Assembly (NCBI RefSeq): GCF_001704295.1
Contig: NZ_CP012334.1
Coordinates: 818,084 to 882,083 of the forward strand
DNA: 64,000 nt
Direction: 5' to 3'
DNA from: Bordetella sp. H567
Lineage (GTDB): Bacteria; Pseudomonadota; Gammaproteobacteria; Burkholderiales; Burkholderiaceae_B
The notes beneath the pieces were generated by a model. It had not been told where the DNA came from. It saw nothing but the letters and a program-made list of their open reading frames with translations, and searched no databases. Every line of letters begins with the position of its first letter. The first letter of the stretch is position 1. The translations under genes were made by a program, and so were the position numbers. Below, one piece after another: positions 51,305 through 59,884 of this stretch.

Positions 51305-52669
51305 ATGTTCGCCACGATTTCCTCTTTTTCCTCCCTGTACGCGGCAGCGCTGCTGATGCTGTGCGGCACGGGGCTGTTCAATACCTTCATGGGGCTGCGG
51401 CTGACCGCGCAGTCCGTCAGCCCCTTCTGGGTGGGCACCCTGATCGCCGGCTACTATCTGGGGCTGGTGTGCGGCGCGCGCCTGGGCCACCGGCTGCTTA
51501 TCCGGGTCGGGCATATCCGCGCCTTCGTGGCGTGCGCGGCGATCGCCGCCGTCATGGTGCTGGCGCAGGCTTCCATCGAAGTGCTGCCGCTGTGGCTGGT
51601 GTTTCGCCTGATCGCCGGCATCGCCATGGTGACCCAGTTCATGGTCCTGGAAAGCTGGCTGAACGAGCAGACGGAAAACCGCCTGCGCGGTCGGGTGTTT
51701 TCCGTCTACATGCTGATGTCCGGGCTGGGCACGGTGCTGGGCCAATTGTCGCTTACGCTGTTTCCCACGCTGGACCTGCGGCCCCTGACGCTGGTCGCGG
51801 TGTTCCAGATCCTGTGCCTGGTCCCCATCGCGCTGACCGCGCGGTCGCATCCGGCCACGCCGGTGCCCGCGCCGCTGGACCTGAAGTTTTTCGCCGCGCG
51901 GGTGCCGCTGTCGCTGACGGTGTTGTTCGTGGCCGGCCTGCTGTCCGGCGGCTTCTACGGCCTGGCGCCGGTGTATGCGGCGCGGCATGGGTTTTCCACC
52001 GCGCAGGTCGCGGTGTACGTCGCGGCCACGGTGACCGCCGGGCTGCTGTCGCAGTTTCCCATGGGCTGGGTGTCCGACCGTGTCAACCGCGCGGGCTTGA
52101 TACGCTTCAACGCGACACTGCTGACGGTGCTGCCCGCCTTGATGTGGGGATGGCTGTCCCTGCCGTTTCCGCTGATGCTGGTGTTGTCCTGCATGTTCGG
52201 GGTGCTGCAGTTCACGCTGTACCCGCTGGGCGCGGCGTTCGCCAACGACCATGTCGAGCCGGAGCGGCGCGTGGGGCTCAGTGCCATTCTGCTGATGGCC
52301 TATGGCATCGGGGCCTGCGTCGGGCCCTTGATCGCGGGCGGCTTGATGTCGGTGGCCGGGCCGAATATGTACTACGTGTTCATCTCGGGCTGCGCCTTGG
52401 CCCTGGTGCTGACGGTGCGGCCGATCCGGGTCACCCACGAACATCAGGTGGACGCGGCGCCCATGCATTTCCAGGCCATGCCCGACGCGCTGCAAAGTTC
52501 GCCGGCAGCGGCGGCCACCCTCGATCCGCGCGTGGATCCGGACGTCGACCAGGAATTGGTCATGGTGGAGCCCCAGGCCGACGTCGTCGCGCCGCCCCGT
52601 GCCGCGGTGGCGGAGGCGGACGATGCGCTGGCCAAGGAAGCGGCGGCGGAGGACGAGACGCGCGTGTAG
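51305..52669 (+). CDS. MFS transporter, YcaD-like
   Basis: A 454-residue MFS carrier with 12 predicted spans and features of the YcaD/CynX-like group: TGLFNTFMGLRLTAQS, GYYLGLVCGARLGHRLL, WLNEQTENRLRGRVFS, and PMGWVSDRVNRAGLIRF between spans 7 and 8. The C-terminal roughly 70 residues are a soluble acidic/Ala-rich tail absent from E. coli YcaD. Substrate unknown. Confidence 0.88.
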   Translation: MFATISSFSSLYAAALLMLCGTGLFNTFMGLRLTAQSVSPFWVGTLIAGYYLGLVCGARLGHRLLIRVGHIRAFVACAAIAAVMVLAQASIEVLPLWLVFRLIAGIAMVTQFMVLESWLNEQTENRLRGRVFSVYMLMSGLGTVLGQLSLTLFPTLDLRPLTLVAVFQILCLVPIALTARSHPATPVPAPLDLKFFAARVPLSLTVLFVAGLLSGGFYGLAPVYAARHGFSTAQVAVYVAATVTAGLLSQFPMGWVSDRVNRAGLIRFNATLLTVLPALMWGWLSLPFPLMLVLSCMFGVLQFTLYPLGAAFANDHVEPERRVGLSAILLMAYGIGACVGPLIAGGLMSVAGPNMYYVFISGCALALVLTVRPIRVTHEHQVDAAPMHFQAMPDALQSSPAAAATLDPRVDPDVDQELVMVEPQADVVAPPRAAVAEADDALAKEAAAEDETRV

Positions 52670-52699
52670 CGGGCCGGACATCCGGAAGGCACCGTGGGC

Positions 52700-52720
52700 G
52701 ACATGGCGCCTTGCCATGTC
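52700..52720 (+). terminator. Hairpin after the YcaD-like gene
   Basis: GACATGGC and GCCATGTC pair perfectly around a five-base loop 31 bp after the stop codon. A short AT-rich stretch follows but there is no clear T-run. Confidence 0.4.
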
Positions 52721-52890
52721 CCGTGATTATTCAAGTTTCTGGAAAAATGATTTCCTGATCCTCGGGTTTATCCCTAGGTCTTGGCGGCGCAGAATGCGTT
52801 TCATCGGGAACAGCAACGGACATCGCGGAACCCTCCCCCCTCTCCGCGGTGTCCGTCCCGAACCACTAACCAGGACCAAGGAGTACTGCC

Positions 52891-53223
52891 ATGAAAGCCA
52901 AGACCATCGTTTCCGCCCTGATTCTTTCCTTCGCCGCCATCGGCGCCGCGCAAGCCGCCAACAGCGAACCGGACAACGTGCCGTTCCAGGGCGTGTACGG
53001 CCAAGCCGCAAATAGCGTGAGCCGCGCGCAAGTCGTCGCGGAACTGCAGCAAGCGCGCGTCGCGGGCCTGAAGGGCAACAGCGAATTGAACAACGCGCCC
53101 TTTACCGCGCAAGCCGATAGCAGCGTGACGCGTGCTCAAGTGGTCGCCGACATCGATCGCGGCAATACCACGACCAGCATCGCGTTCGGCGACCTGGACA
53201 ACCAGCCGTTCCAAGGTGCGTAA
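52891..53223 (+). CDS. DUF4148-type small exported protein
   Basis: A 110-residue protein with a Sec signal (MKAKTIVSALILSFAAIGAA, cleaved after AQA). The mature part repeats the DUF4148 pattern: an N-S-E-x-x-N-x-P-F strand followed by SRAQVVAELQQAR, and again SVTRAQVVADIDRG. DUF4148 proteins are abundant in Burkholderiales and have no known function. AAGGAG is nine bases from the ATG. Transcribed alone, with its own terminator. Confidence 0.9.
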   Translation: MKAKTIVSALILSFAAIGAAQAANSEPDNVPFQGVYGQAANSVSRAQVVAELQQARVAGLKGNSELNNAPFTAQADSSVTRAQVVADIDRGNTTTSIAFGDLDNQPFQGA

Positions 53224-53279
53224 GCACCCGCGGGATTCGACGCCCGCCTTGCGCAATCGCGGCGATCGCCGCGTGGATA

Positions 53280-53313
53280 ATCGGCCCCGCTTTTCGCGGG
53301 GCCGATTTTTTTG
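53280..53313 (+). terminator. Rho-independent terminator after the DUF4148 gene
   Basis: ATCGGCCCCGC pairs perfectly with GCGGGGCCGAT around a TTTTC loop, followed by a T-run to 53312. It is 56 bp after the stop codon. Confidence 0.92.
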
Positions 53314-53388
53314 TGCTGGGCATCCTCGGTGTTCGACGCGGGCGGACGTGTTTGACGTCCGTGGCGTTTTGTATTGCGGCAGCCGCCG

Positions 53389-55476
53389 CTATTTGAACGT
53401 GTGCGAGATGGTGGCGCCTTTTCCCGCCGTGATGGTCAGGTTCTGATGGACGTCCGGGCCGGCGTTGTTGCGGATGGTGATGTCGTAGGTTCCGGGCGCC
53501 AGCGTCAGGCTGCTCAGGGGCGGGCTGACGCCGCGAGATTTGCCGTCGACCAGTACCTCGCCCCAGGGCCGGATGGCGATGGATACCGGGACGGGCGTTT
53601 TGCTGGCCACGGCGGTGCGCGGCTTGGCCGTGGCGTCGGCGGGCGCGGCGGCCGCGCTGGGTTTTGCGTCGGGTGATGTAGCCGGTTTTGCCGCCGCCGG
53701 GGCAGCGGGTTTTGCCTCGGATGTCATCGAAGCGGCGCTCGCGACCGACATACTGCCGTTGCCGTTGGCGTTAGCGTTGCCGTTGGCGTTGGCGTTGGCG
53801 TTGGCGTTGGCGTTGCCGTTGGCCGCGCCGACGCCGCCGAGGGCGCTATTGCCGCCATGGTCCGAACCGGGCGTGACGGGGCTCGATGTGCTCTCTGCGG
53901 TGCTGATGGCCGACGCGGCGGACGTGGTCCTTGCCGACATGGATGGCGCACCGTTGGCGGGCTGTGCGGTGGATGACGCCGGCGCCGACGCCAGCGCGCC
54001 GGGCGCCGGCTTATCCAAAGCGGGGCGATTCAAGGCCGGATCGTTCGGGATCGTGCTGTCCGGAGCGGCTTTGACCGGAGCCGAGGCCATCGACGTCGTG
54101 GTGTTCGACGGTGAAGCGCTCGACGCCGATGGATTGGACACCGATACGCCGGACGCATTCGCCGCCGCCGCCGGCGCCGCATTCGACGTGCGGGCGACGG
54201 ACTTGATCCTCGGTGGTGGCGGCGGACGCAGCCACACATAAAGCGCCACGGCGACCAGGGCGCACACGGCCAGGACCAAGAGCCGCGGGGCGCGTTGCTT
54301 TGGGCGGCGCTTGTGTCGCATGGGCTCTCGCGGCGCGGCCGCCTGCCGCGGTCGGCCCGTGGGACGGCGCGGCTGGCGATCTTGCCGTGCATGGACGGAG
54401 GCGACCGCTGCTTCGTATTGGGCGGCCGCGGGGTCGCGTGCCGGTGCCTCCGGCGCTCCCGCCTGTGTTCCAGCCACCTGTCCTTCCCGGTACAGCGCGA
54501 CGTGGGCCGGCGGGCGGGACGGTGTTCCTTCGGCATCAGGGAGGGGCTCCAGTCCGTCCGCGTCTTCCAGCGCGCTTGGGCGGTCCGCGGGACTCGTGGC
54601 CGCTGGCGGCGGCTGGATCGGTGCCTGGTCCGCCGGCGCCATCGCGGCCGCCGCACGGTTCATCCCCGCCCCTGTCGCCGGGTCCATGGTGTCCGCCGAC
54701 GGCCGTTTCATCGTCGCCACGCCCCCCGGCGCCATGGCTGCCGCCGTCGCCGCCTTCATCGCCGTCGGATCCGCGTCCTTCATCGCCGTCAGATCCGCCG
54801 GCTGTATCGCGGCCGCCGTCCCGGACTCCGTCCTTCCCTCGGCCACGGCTTCCGTTTCCGTCGGCACCAGGTCCAGCCGCAGGGCGTGCGCGAACTCGTC
54901 CAGGGTGCGGGGACGCGCATAGGCGTCCATGGCCAGGCCGCGGTCCAGCACCGCGCAGAATGCCTGTTCATCGCGTCCGCGCCGCTGGGCCAGGGGCACA
55001 TAATCGTCCCGCACGCAGCGCGCCAGCGCGGATGGCGGGGCAAGGCCGGTCAGCAGGGCGCAGGCGGTGGCGGACAACGCATAGATGTCCGTCCAGGGCC
55101 CGCACGGCATGTCCGGGTCGTCCGTGTACTGTTCGAACGCGGCATAACCGTCGCGGCGCGTTGCGTCCTGGGCGTTGGCGGCGGGCGCCAGGGGCGGCGT
55201 CAGCAGATAGGCCCGGCCGGATGGATCCAGTCCTATCGTCGGCGGGGCGATATCGCCGTGGACGCGTCCCGCCCGATGCAGCGCCTGCAGCGGGAACGCA
55301 AGATCGGCCAGGACGCGGCGGATGCGCTCCGGCGCCATGCCACCGGCGGCGGCGTAGCGCTCCAGGGTTTCGTGGCCGCCGCCCCGCGATGCGGAATCGC
55401 GATCCAGCGTTTCGTGACCGCCGCGCTGCGATGCGGAAAGTGGGGGCATGTTCGGCTCCTGAGCTTGCGTCGTCAT
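53389..55476 (-). CDS. T6SS-linked kinase-like membrane protein with PEGA domain (probable pseudokinase)
   Basis: A 695-residue protein at the end of the T6SS operon, start ATG overlapping the tagF stop. Residues about 35-190 resemble only the C-lobe of a Ser/Thr kinase: LHRAGRVHGDIAPPTIGLD has HGD in place of HRD and lacks the Lys and Asn; no DFG is seen; DGYAAFEQY replaces the APE region; WTDIYALSATACALLTG is kept. No N-lobe or Walker-like Gly loop exists. One membrane helix (about 392-410) is followed by a long low-complexity periplasmic stretch with an NA/NG repeat. The end is a PEGA domain (EVLVDGKSRGVSPP and APGTYDITIRN). Probably a scaffold in T6SS control. Confidence 0.8.
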   Translation of the reverse strand: MTTQAQEPNMPPLSASQRGGHETLDRDSASRGGGHETLERYAAAGGMAPERIRRVLADLAFPLQALHRAGRVHGDIAPPTIGLDPSGRAYLLTPPLAPAANAQDATRRDGYAAFEQYTDDPDMPCGPWTDIYALSATACALLTGLAPPSALARCVRDDYVPLAQRRGRDEQAFCAVLDRGLAMDAYARPRTLDEFAHALRLDLVPTETEAVAEGRTESGTAAAIQPADLTAMKDADPTAMKAATAAAMAPGGVATMKRPSADTMDPATGAGMNRAAAAMAPADQAPIQPPPAATSPADRPSALEDADGLEPLPDAEGTPSRPPAHVALYREGQVAGTQAGAPEAPARDPAAAQYEAAVASVHARQDRQPRRPTGRPRQAAAPREPMRHKRRPKQRAPRLLVLAVCALVAVALYVWLRPPPPPRIKSVARTSNAAPAAAANASGVSVSNPSASSASPSNTTTSMASAPVKAAPDSTIPNDPALNRPALDKPAPGALASAPASSTAQPANGAPSMSARTTSAASAISTAESTSSPVTPGSDHGGNSALGGVGAANGNANANANANANGNANANGNGSMSVASAASMTSEAKPAAPAAAKPATSPDAKPSAAAAPADATAKPRTAVASKTPVPVSIAIRPWGEVLVDGKSRGVSPPLSSLTLAPGTYDITIRNNAGPDVHQNLTITAGKGATISHTFK
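53757..53823. repeat. GTTGGC hexanucleotide microsatellite
   Basis: About eleven consecutive six-base units (GTTGGC with GTTGCC and GTTAGC variants) encode alternating Asn-Ala/Asn-Gly dipeptides in the kinase-like gene. Unit length keeps the frame, so slippage would change only linker length. Confidence 0.85.
55361..55438. repeat. 42-bp-period direct repeat at the start of the kinase-like gene
   Basis: Two similar 36-bp blocks (55361-55396 and 55403-55438) encode the 14-residue repeats containing GGHETLDR and GGHETLER. They occupy the place where a kinase N-lobe would be. Confidence 0.75.
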
Positions 55477-56204
55477 GGCCGCCACGCGGGCAGCGAGGAA
55501 AACAACCGGGAAAACAATGTTGCGTTGAGCGCGCCGCCGTGTACATAGGTCTGAAGCGGGGCCCCGTCAGCCTGGTTGGTCCACCAATAGCTGGTATGAG
55601 AACTGGGGTTGAAGCAGAACGGCAGGTCCGGCCAGGCCGCCAGCGAACGTGCCGCCAGCGGCGTGGCGGGCTGGTTCGTGCCGGCGTTCAGGATATCCAT
55701 GATGTCGTTGCCGCCCGATAACGGCGCCTCCGGTCCGATCCGGGGCAGGCTGACATACAGCAGCGACCGGTCGAACAGTTCGGGCGTGCAGCCATGCCGC
55801 ACCGCCGCCAGCATGTTCATGCCGATCTCGCGGTAATAGTCCCCGGCGCCGTCCAGCAGGCTGCTGTGGTATTCGTCGGCCCGCATGGGCAGGGCCACGC
55901 ACAGCGGGTAGCCTCGGCCCACGCGATCGCGGCTGGGCGCCAGGCAGCCCAGCTGCGCCACGCCGGCGCCCAGGCCGGCCGGAATGGCGAAGTTCCAGAT
56001 CGGCGCGCCCGCGAAGCCGCGCGCCGTCTGGGCATCGCTGGCCTGCTTCAGGCCCGCCACGCCGTGCTGCAGCCAGCGGTCCCACCACGCGATCAGCTCG
56101 CGCGGCAGCCGCCGGTGCACGAAATCGCCCGATGCCGGAATTTTCCCGTACCAGCCCAGGCGTCCGTTCAATCCGTTGGGGTTTGCGCCTTCCATGGTTT
56201 CCAT
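55473..56204 (-). CDS. tagF: Type VI secretion system-associated protein TagF
   Basis: A 243-residue TagF (ImpM). LGWYGKIPASGDFVHRRLP and the WWDRWLQ segment are diagnostic; the family's second half with LYVSLPR and YWW-T is present. In Pseudomonas TagF is a post-translational repressor of T6SS assembly that works with a PpkA kinase/PppA phosphatase pathway. Here it lies directly before a kinase-like gene whose start overlaps its stop. ATG 56204 used; another ATG three codons on is possible. Confidence 0.9.
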   Translation of the reverse strand: METMEGANPNGLNGRLGWYGKIPASGDFVHRRLPRELIAWWDRWLQHGVAGLKQASDAQTARGFAGAPIWNFAIPAGLGAGVAQLGCLAPSRDRVGRGYPLCVALPMRADEYHSSLLDGAGDYYREIGMNMLAAVRHGCTPELFDRSLLYVSLPRIGPEAPLSGGNDIMDILNAGTNQPATPLAARSLAAWPDLPFCFNPSSHTSYWWTNQADGAPLQTYVHGGALNATLFSRLFSSLPAWRP

Positions 56205-56257
56205 CTGCCTGCCGTCGATTCGCCTGGCCATGCCTTGTCCGTCCACATCCGCCCAGG

Positions 56258-59200
56258 TCAGGTCCGGCCGGGGCAGGCGTAGCCCTGCATCTCGGCCAGG
56301 TGGAACGGGCTCTTCACGCTGCTGGCGGTGATTTCCAGCACGACCTTGCGGCCATTGAAATCGAAGGTCGCCACGGTGGTCTCCGGCGACTTGCCGCGCG
56401 CGAGCGCGGCCTTGTCCAGCATGCGGTTCAGCGCCCACGGGCCGGACGTGGTCATGCCGGCGGTCCCGACCTGCGGCGTGAGTTCGATGCTGACCTGGTT
56501 GGAGCCGCGCGGGCCGGGCCATTGCACCGTCGTCGCCACCTGCGGCCCGTGGACGTAGCGGATGGTCTGGCCGTCCACGTCCATCAGGAACTGCGTGATG
56601 CCGGCGTCCATCTCCAGCGGCCGGATGGAGACCCGGTAGGAGGGCATGGGGTTGCCCGCCGTGAAATACACATCGCGGATGACGCCGGCCTTCTGGAAGG
56701 CGTCCAGATAGCCGGAGGAAATGCCGGCCTTGCCGTCGATGCCCGGCTTGAAGCGCCACCGCGCGCCCGATACGTCGATCTGGTTGACCAGGTTCTTCTG
56801 GAAGAAATCGTCCATCATGCCGTTGGGCGCGAACAGGCGCGCCATGTCGTTGGGTGCCACGTCGCGGTTGGATTGCGGGGCGAAGGGGTAGCGCCCGGCG
56901 ATGGACTGGCGGCAGAACAGCCCGATGGTGGCCGACACGGTTTCCCCCATGCGTTCGCGGGCCACGCCGGACACCTGGCCCGATGCGCTGACCGACAGCG
57001 TGGTCAGCAGATCGCGAACGGGCTCCGGCATGCGGCCCGCCTCGGCCTGCAGCTTGGTGACCACGTCCGAGCCCGGTGCCGGGCTGGCGCTGCGCAGGGC
57101 AGCATCGGCGGCGGTCAGGTAGGTATACAACTCGTTGATCAGCCCGGTGGTGGCGGCGATGGGCGGCGGGCTGCCGGCTGCCGCGCTCTGCGTCAGGCGC
57201 CGATAGGGTTCGAAATGCTTGTCGACGATCAGTTCCAGCTTGTCGTCGCTGGCATCCGCACGGGTGGCAGCGCCTGGGCCGGTGGGGCCAAACATCTGTT
57301 CCAGCGCATCGCGGGTGCTGCTGACGCGATCACGCGCCTGGTCCATCAGCGAGCGCTGGTCCGCGTTGGAATCGCGCAGCAGCGTGGTTTCGCGGGCCAC
57401 GCCGCGCACCAGCTGGGCCAGCGGCGAATCCGGCGCGGACAGGGTGCGCGCCATCTGGATGTTCTGCAGCAGCGACGTGCTGGGGACCAGTTGCAGGTCG
57501 TTCAGGTAGCCGTCCCAGCGCGCCACGTAGTCGTTCAGGTACAGCCGCTTGATGTCCACGATCAACTGCCGCCGCGAGGCATCGTCCAGCAGGCCCGGCG
57601 GCGGGATGTCCAGCACCCAGGCGTCGTCGCTGCGCAGCACCTCGGCGACGCGGTCCACCCGCTTGTTGAAGACGTCCCAGTAGCCGCGATAGCTGTACAG
57701 CGCGGGGATGCCGTCGGTCAGCGGCTTGCCGCTCTTGCGCACGAAGATGGACGTGGCCGACGGCCCGCCCAGCGTCACCGCGGTATTGTCCGGCGCGTCC
57801 TCGTCATTGGCCAGCATGCGCCGCAGGCGGCTGTAGGCGCGTTGCGCCAGGGTGTAGCGCGCCAGCCGTTCCCGCGCCGCGCGCACCAGCGTGTCGTCGC
57901 GCGGGAAGGGCGAGGACAGCACCCGGTCCCGCACCAGGTTGCGCAGGTGCAGCGATAACTGGTCGTACGCGCGGCGCGTATAGCCTTCCGGCAGTGTCTT
58001 CTGCATGTCCGACAGCAGCCAGGCGTGCATGAAGTCGGCGTCGTAATGGTTGGCCTCGTAAAGCATCAGGTAGGCGCGCAGCGCTTCGTAGGAGAACTCC
58101 AGGTCGTTGGCGGGCGCGTTGCGCAACGCCGTTTCGACGCGGCGCGCCACCTGCGGCAACAGCGTCTGTTCCAGCGTGCCGCGATAGACGCCCAGCGCCG
58201 CCGATTCCATCTTGCGGCCCTGGTACAGGCCGAAGGTGTAATCCAGCGGCGGGTCGTTCAGCTCGAAATTGGCGTCGCGCGGCAGATACCACAGGCTGTC
58301 CAGGTAAGGCATCAGTCCCAGCACGTCGCCGGCCTGCGTGATCTTCAGTTCGCGGCCCAGCTTGTCCACCGTGGGCACGCGGCGCGCCACCTCGTCCAGA
58401 TAGGTGGCATTGTTCCGGTAGCTGACGATCCACCCCGCCGTCAGGGCCAGGAACAGCGCCGTGATCACCCCATAGCCGGCCCAGTGCAGCTGCCGGTAGC
58501 GCCGTTCCCAGCGCAGGTTGCGGCCGGCCAGGCCGGATTCGCGGAAGATCACGTCCTGCAGCAGGTTCTTCAGGAAATAGCTGCGGCCTTCGCCGTCCGC
58601 CGGCGCCTCGGCGGCCGTCGCGGCCCCCGTATCGATGCGCAGGTAGCGTTTCAGGTGGCCGGTGACCTGGTCGAAGGTCTCGCCCCCCTGCGTGCCGCTG
58701 GTGAAGTACACGCCGCGCGGCAGCAGCCGGGCCTCGTACTTGGACGTGGCGAACACGTCGCTCAGGAAGTGCCCCAGCACCGCCTGCAGGCCGGCGAACT
58801 GCTGCGGCAGCATATAGGCCAGCGCGCGGCGAGCGGGATCGGTCTCCGCCGCCAGGACCTCCGGCAGGGCGTCGTCCAGCCGGCGTTGCAACAGGCGGTA
58901 TTCGGCGTGGAAGGATTCGTACAGGTCGAAGCCGGCTTCCTGCGTGCGCGCGTAGGGCAGGGTAAAGCCCCACACCTGCGCCAGGTCGTCGCGGCTGAAG
59001 GACGCGAAGTATTCCTCGAAGCCCGACAGCAGGTCTGTCTTGGTGACCAGCACGTAGACCGGAAACTGGATGCCAAGCTGTTCGCGCAGCTCCTGCAGCC
59101 GACGTCGCAGCACGGCGGCGTGCTGGACCCGTTCGGAATCGGAGGCGCCCAGCAGGTCTTCCACGCTGATGGTAAGCATGGCGCCGTTGATGGGCTGGCG

Positions 59201-59884
59201 GCCGCGGTACTTGGCGAGCAGGCCCAGGAAGCCTTTCCATTCGTCTTCGTCGCCGGTGGGATCGCTTTCGTGGGTGGTGTAGCGGCCCGCCGTATCGAGC
59301 AGCACCGCGTCGTCGGTGAACCACCAGTCGCAGTTGCGCGTGCCGCCCACGCCGCGCAGCGCCACCTTGCCGAAGCGGTCGGCCAGCGGGAAGTTCAGGC
59401 CCGAATTGACCAGGGCGGTGGTCTTGCCCGCGCCCGGCGCGCCGATGATGACGTACCAGGGCAGCTGGTACAGATACTGCTTGGAATACCGGTGCAGGCT
59501 GAACCGGCCGCTTTCCTGGAAGCGTGCCTTGCGCAGCAGTTCGACGGCCTCGTCGAAGCGTTCTTCCAGCTGCCGCATCTGGTCGTTGTCCGCCTCCTTC
59601 ACCACCGGCTTTTCGCGCGCGGGCCTGCGGAGCTGGCCCAGCAGCTGGGCGTTCAGGCGGCCTTCGCGCCATTTGCGCCACAGCAGCCGCAGCAGCCAGA
59701 TGCCGAACAGCGCCGCGATGACGACGATGCGCACCGTCTCGCTTTCCAGCGGACGGGTCGTGCCGATCGCCAGCAGCGGGCCGATGATCCAGACCAGGAT
59801 GGATACGGCGACGACGCCCAGGAAATTCCACAGGCCGCGGCTGAACAGGAAGCCGAAGAATCGATAGAACAGCGAGGCGATCAT
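56258..59884 (-). CDS. tssM: Type VI secretion system membrane subunit TssM (IcmF)
   Basis: A 1208-residue inner-membrane protein. Two N-terminal spans (about 18-40 and 52-70) precede a cytoplasmic GTPase-like domain with Walker A IIGAPGAGKT (148-155) and switch-like VLLDTAGRYTTHES. A third span (about 461-482, GYGVITALFLALTAGWIVSY) precedes the large periplasmic IcmF-related domain and C-terminal beta domain. TssM spans the periplasm and binds TssJ and TssL in the baseplate-docking membrane complex. ATG overlaps the tssL stop. Confidence 0.96.
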   Translation of the reverse strand: MIASLFYRFFGFLFSRGLWNFLGVVAVSILVWIIGPLLAIGTTRPLESETVRIVVIAALFGIWLLRLLWRKWREGRLNAQLLGQLRRPAREKPVVKEADNDQMRQLEERFDEAVELLRKARFQESGRFSLHRYSKQYLYQLPWYVIIGAPGAGKTTALVNSGLNFPLADRFGKVALRGVGGTRNCDWWFTDDAVLLDTAGRYTTHESDPTGDEDEWKGFLGLLAKYRGRQPINGAMLTISVEDLLGASDSERVQHAAVLRRRLQELREQLGIQFPVYVLVTKTDLLSGFEEYFASFSRDDLAQVWGFTLPYARTQEAGFDLYESFHAEYRLLQRRLDDALPEVLAAETDPARRALAYMLPQQFAGLQAVLGHFLSDVFATSKYEARLLPRGVYFTSGTQGGETFDQVTGHLKRYLRIDTGAATAAEAPADGEGRSYFLKNLLQDVIFRESGLAGRNLRWERRYRQLHWAGYGVITALFLALTAGWIVSYRNNATYLDEVARRVPTVDKLGRELKITQAGDVLGLMPYLDSLWYLPRDANFELNDPPLDYTFGLYQGRKMESAALGVYRGTLEQTLLPQVARRVETALRNAPANDLEFSYEALRAYLMLYEANHYDADFMHAWLLSDMQKTLPEGYTRRAYDQLSLHLRNLVRDRVLSSPFPRDDTLVRAARERLARYTLAQRAYSRLRRMLANDEDAPDNTAVTLGGPSATSIFVRKSGKPLTDGIPALYSYRGYWDVFNKRVDRVAEVLRSDDAWVLDIPPPGLLDDASRRQLIVDIKRLYLNDYVARWDGYLNDLQLVPSTSLLQNIQMARTLSAPDSPLAQLVRGVARETTLLRDSNADQRSLMDQARDRVSSTRDALEQMFGPTGPGAATRADASDDKLELIVDKHFEPYRRLTQSAAAGSPPPIAATTGLINELYTYLTAADAALRSASPAPGSDVVTKLQAEAGRMPEPVRDLLTTLSVSASGQVSGVARERMGETVSATIGLFCRQSIAGRYPFAPQSNRDVAPNDMARLFAPNGMMDDFFQKNLVNQIDVSGARWRFKPGIDGKAGISSGYLDAFQKAGVIRDVYFTAGNPMPSYRVSIRPLEMDAGITQFLMDVDGQTIRYVHGPQVATTVQWPGPRGSNQVSIELTPQVGTAGMTTSGPWALNRMLDKAALARGKSPETTVATFDFNGRKVVLEITASSVKSPFHLAEMQGYACPGRT

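Noticed and set aside
53757-53823. Hexanucleotide tract as an on/off phase-variation switch.
   Set aside because: Six-base units cannot shift the reading frame; only length variation is possible.
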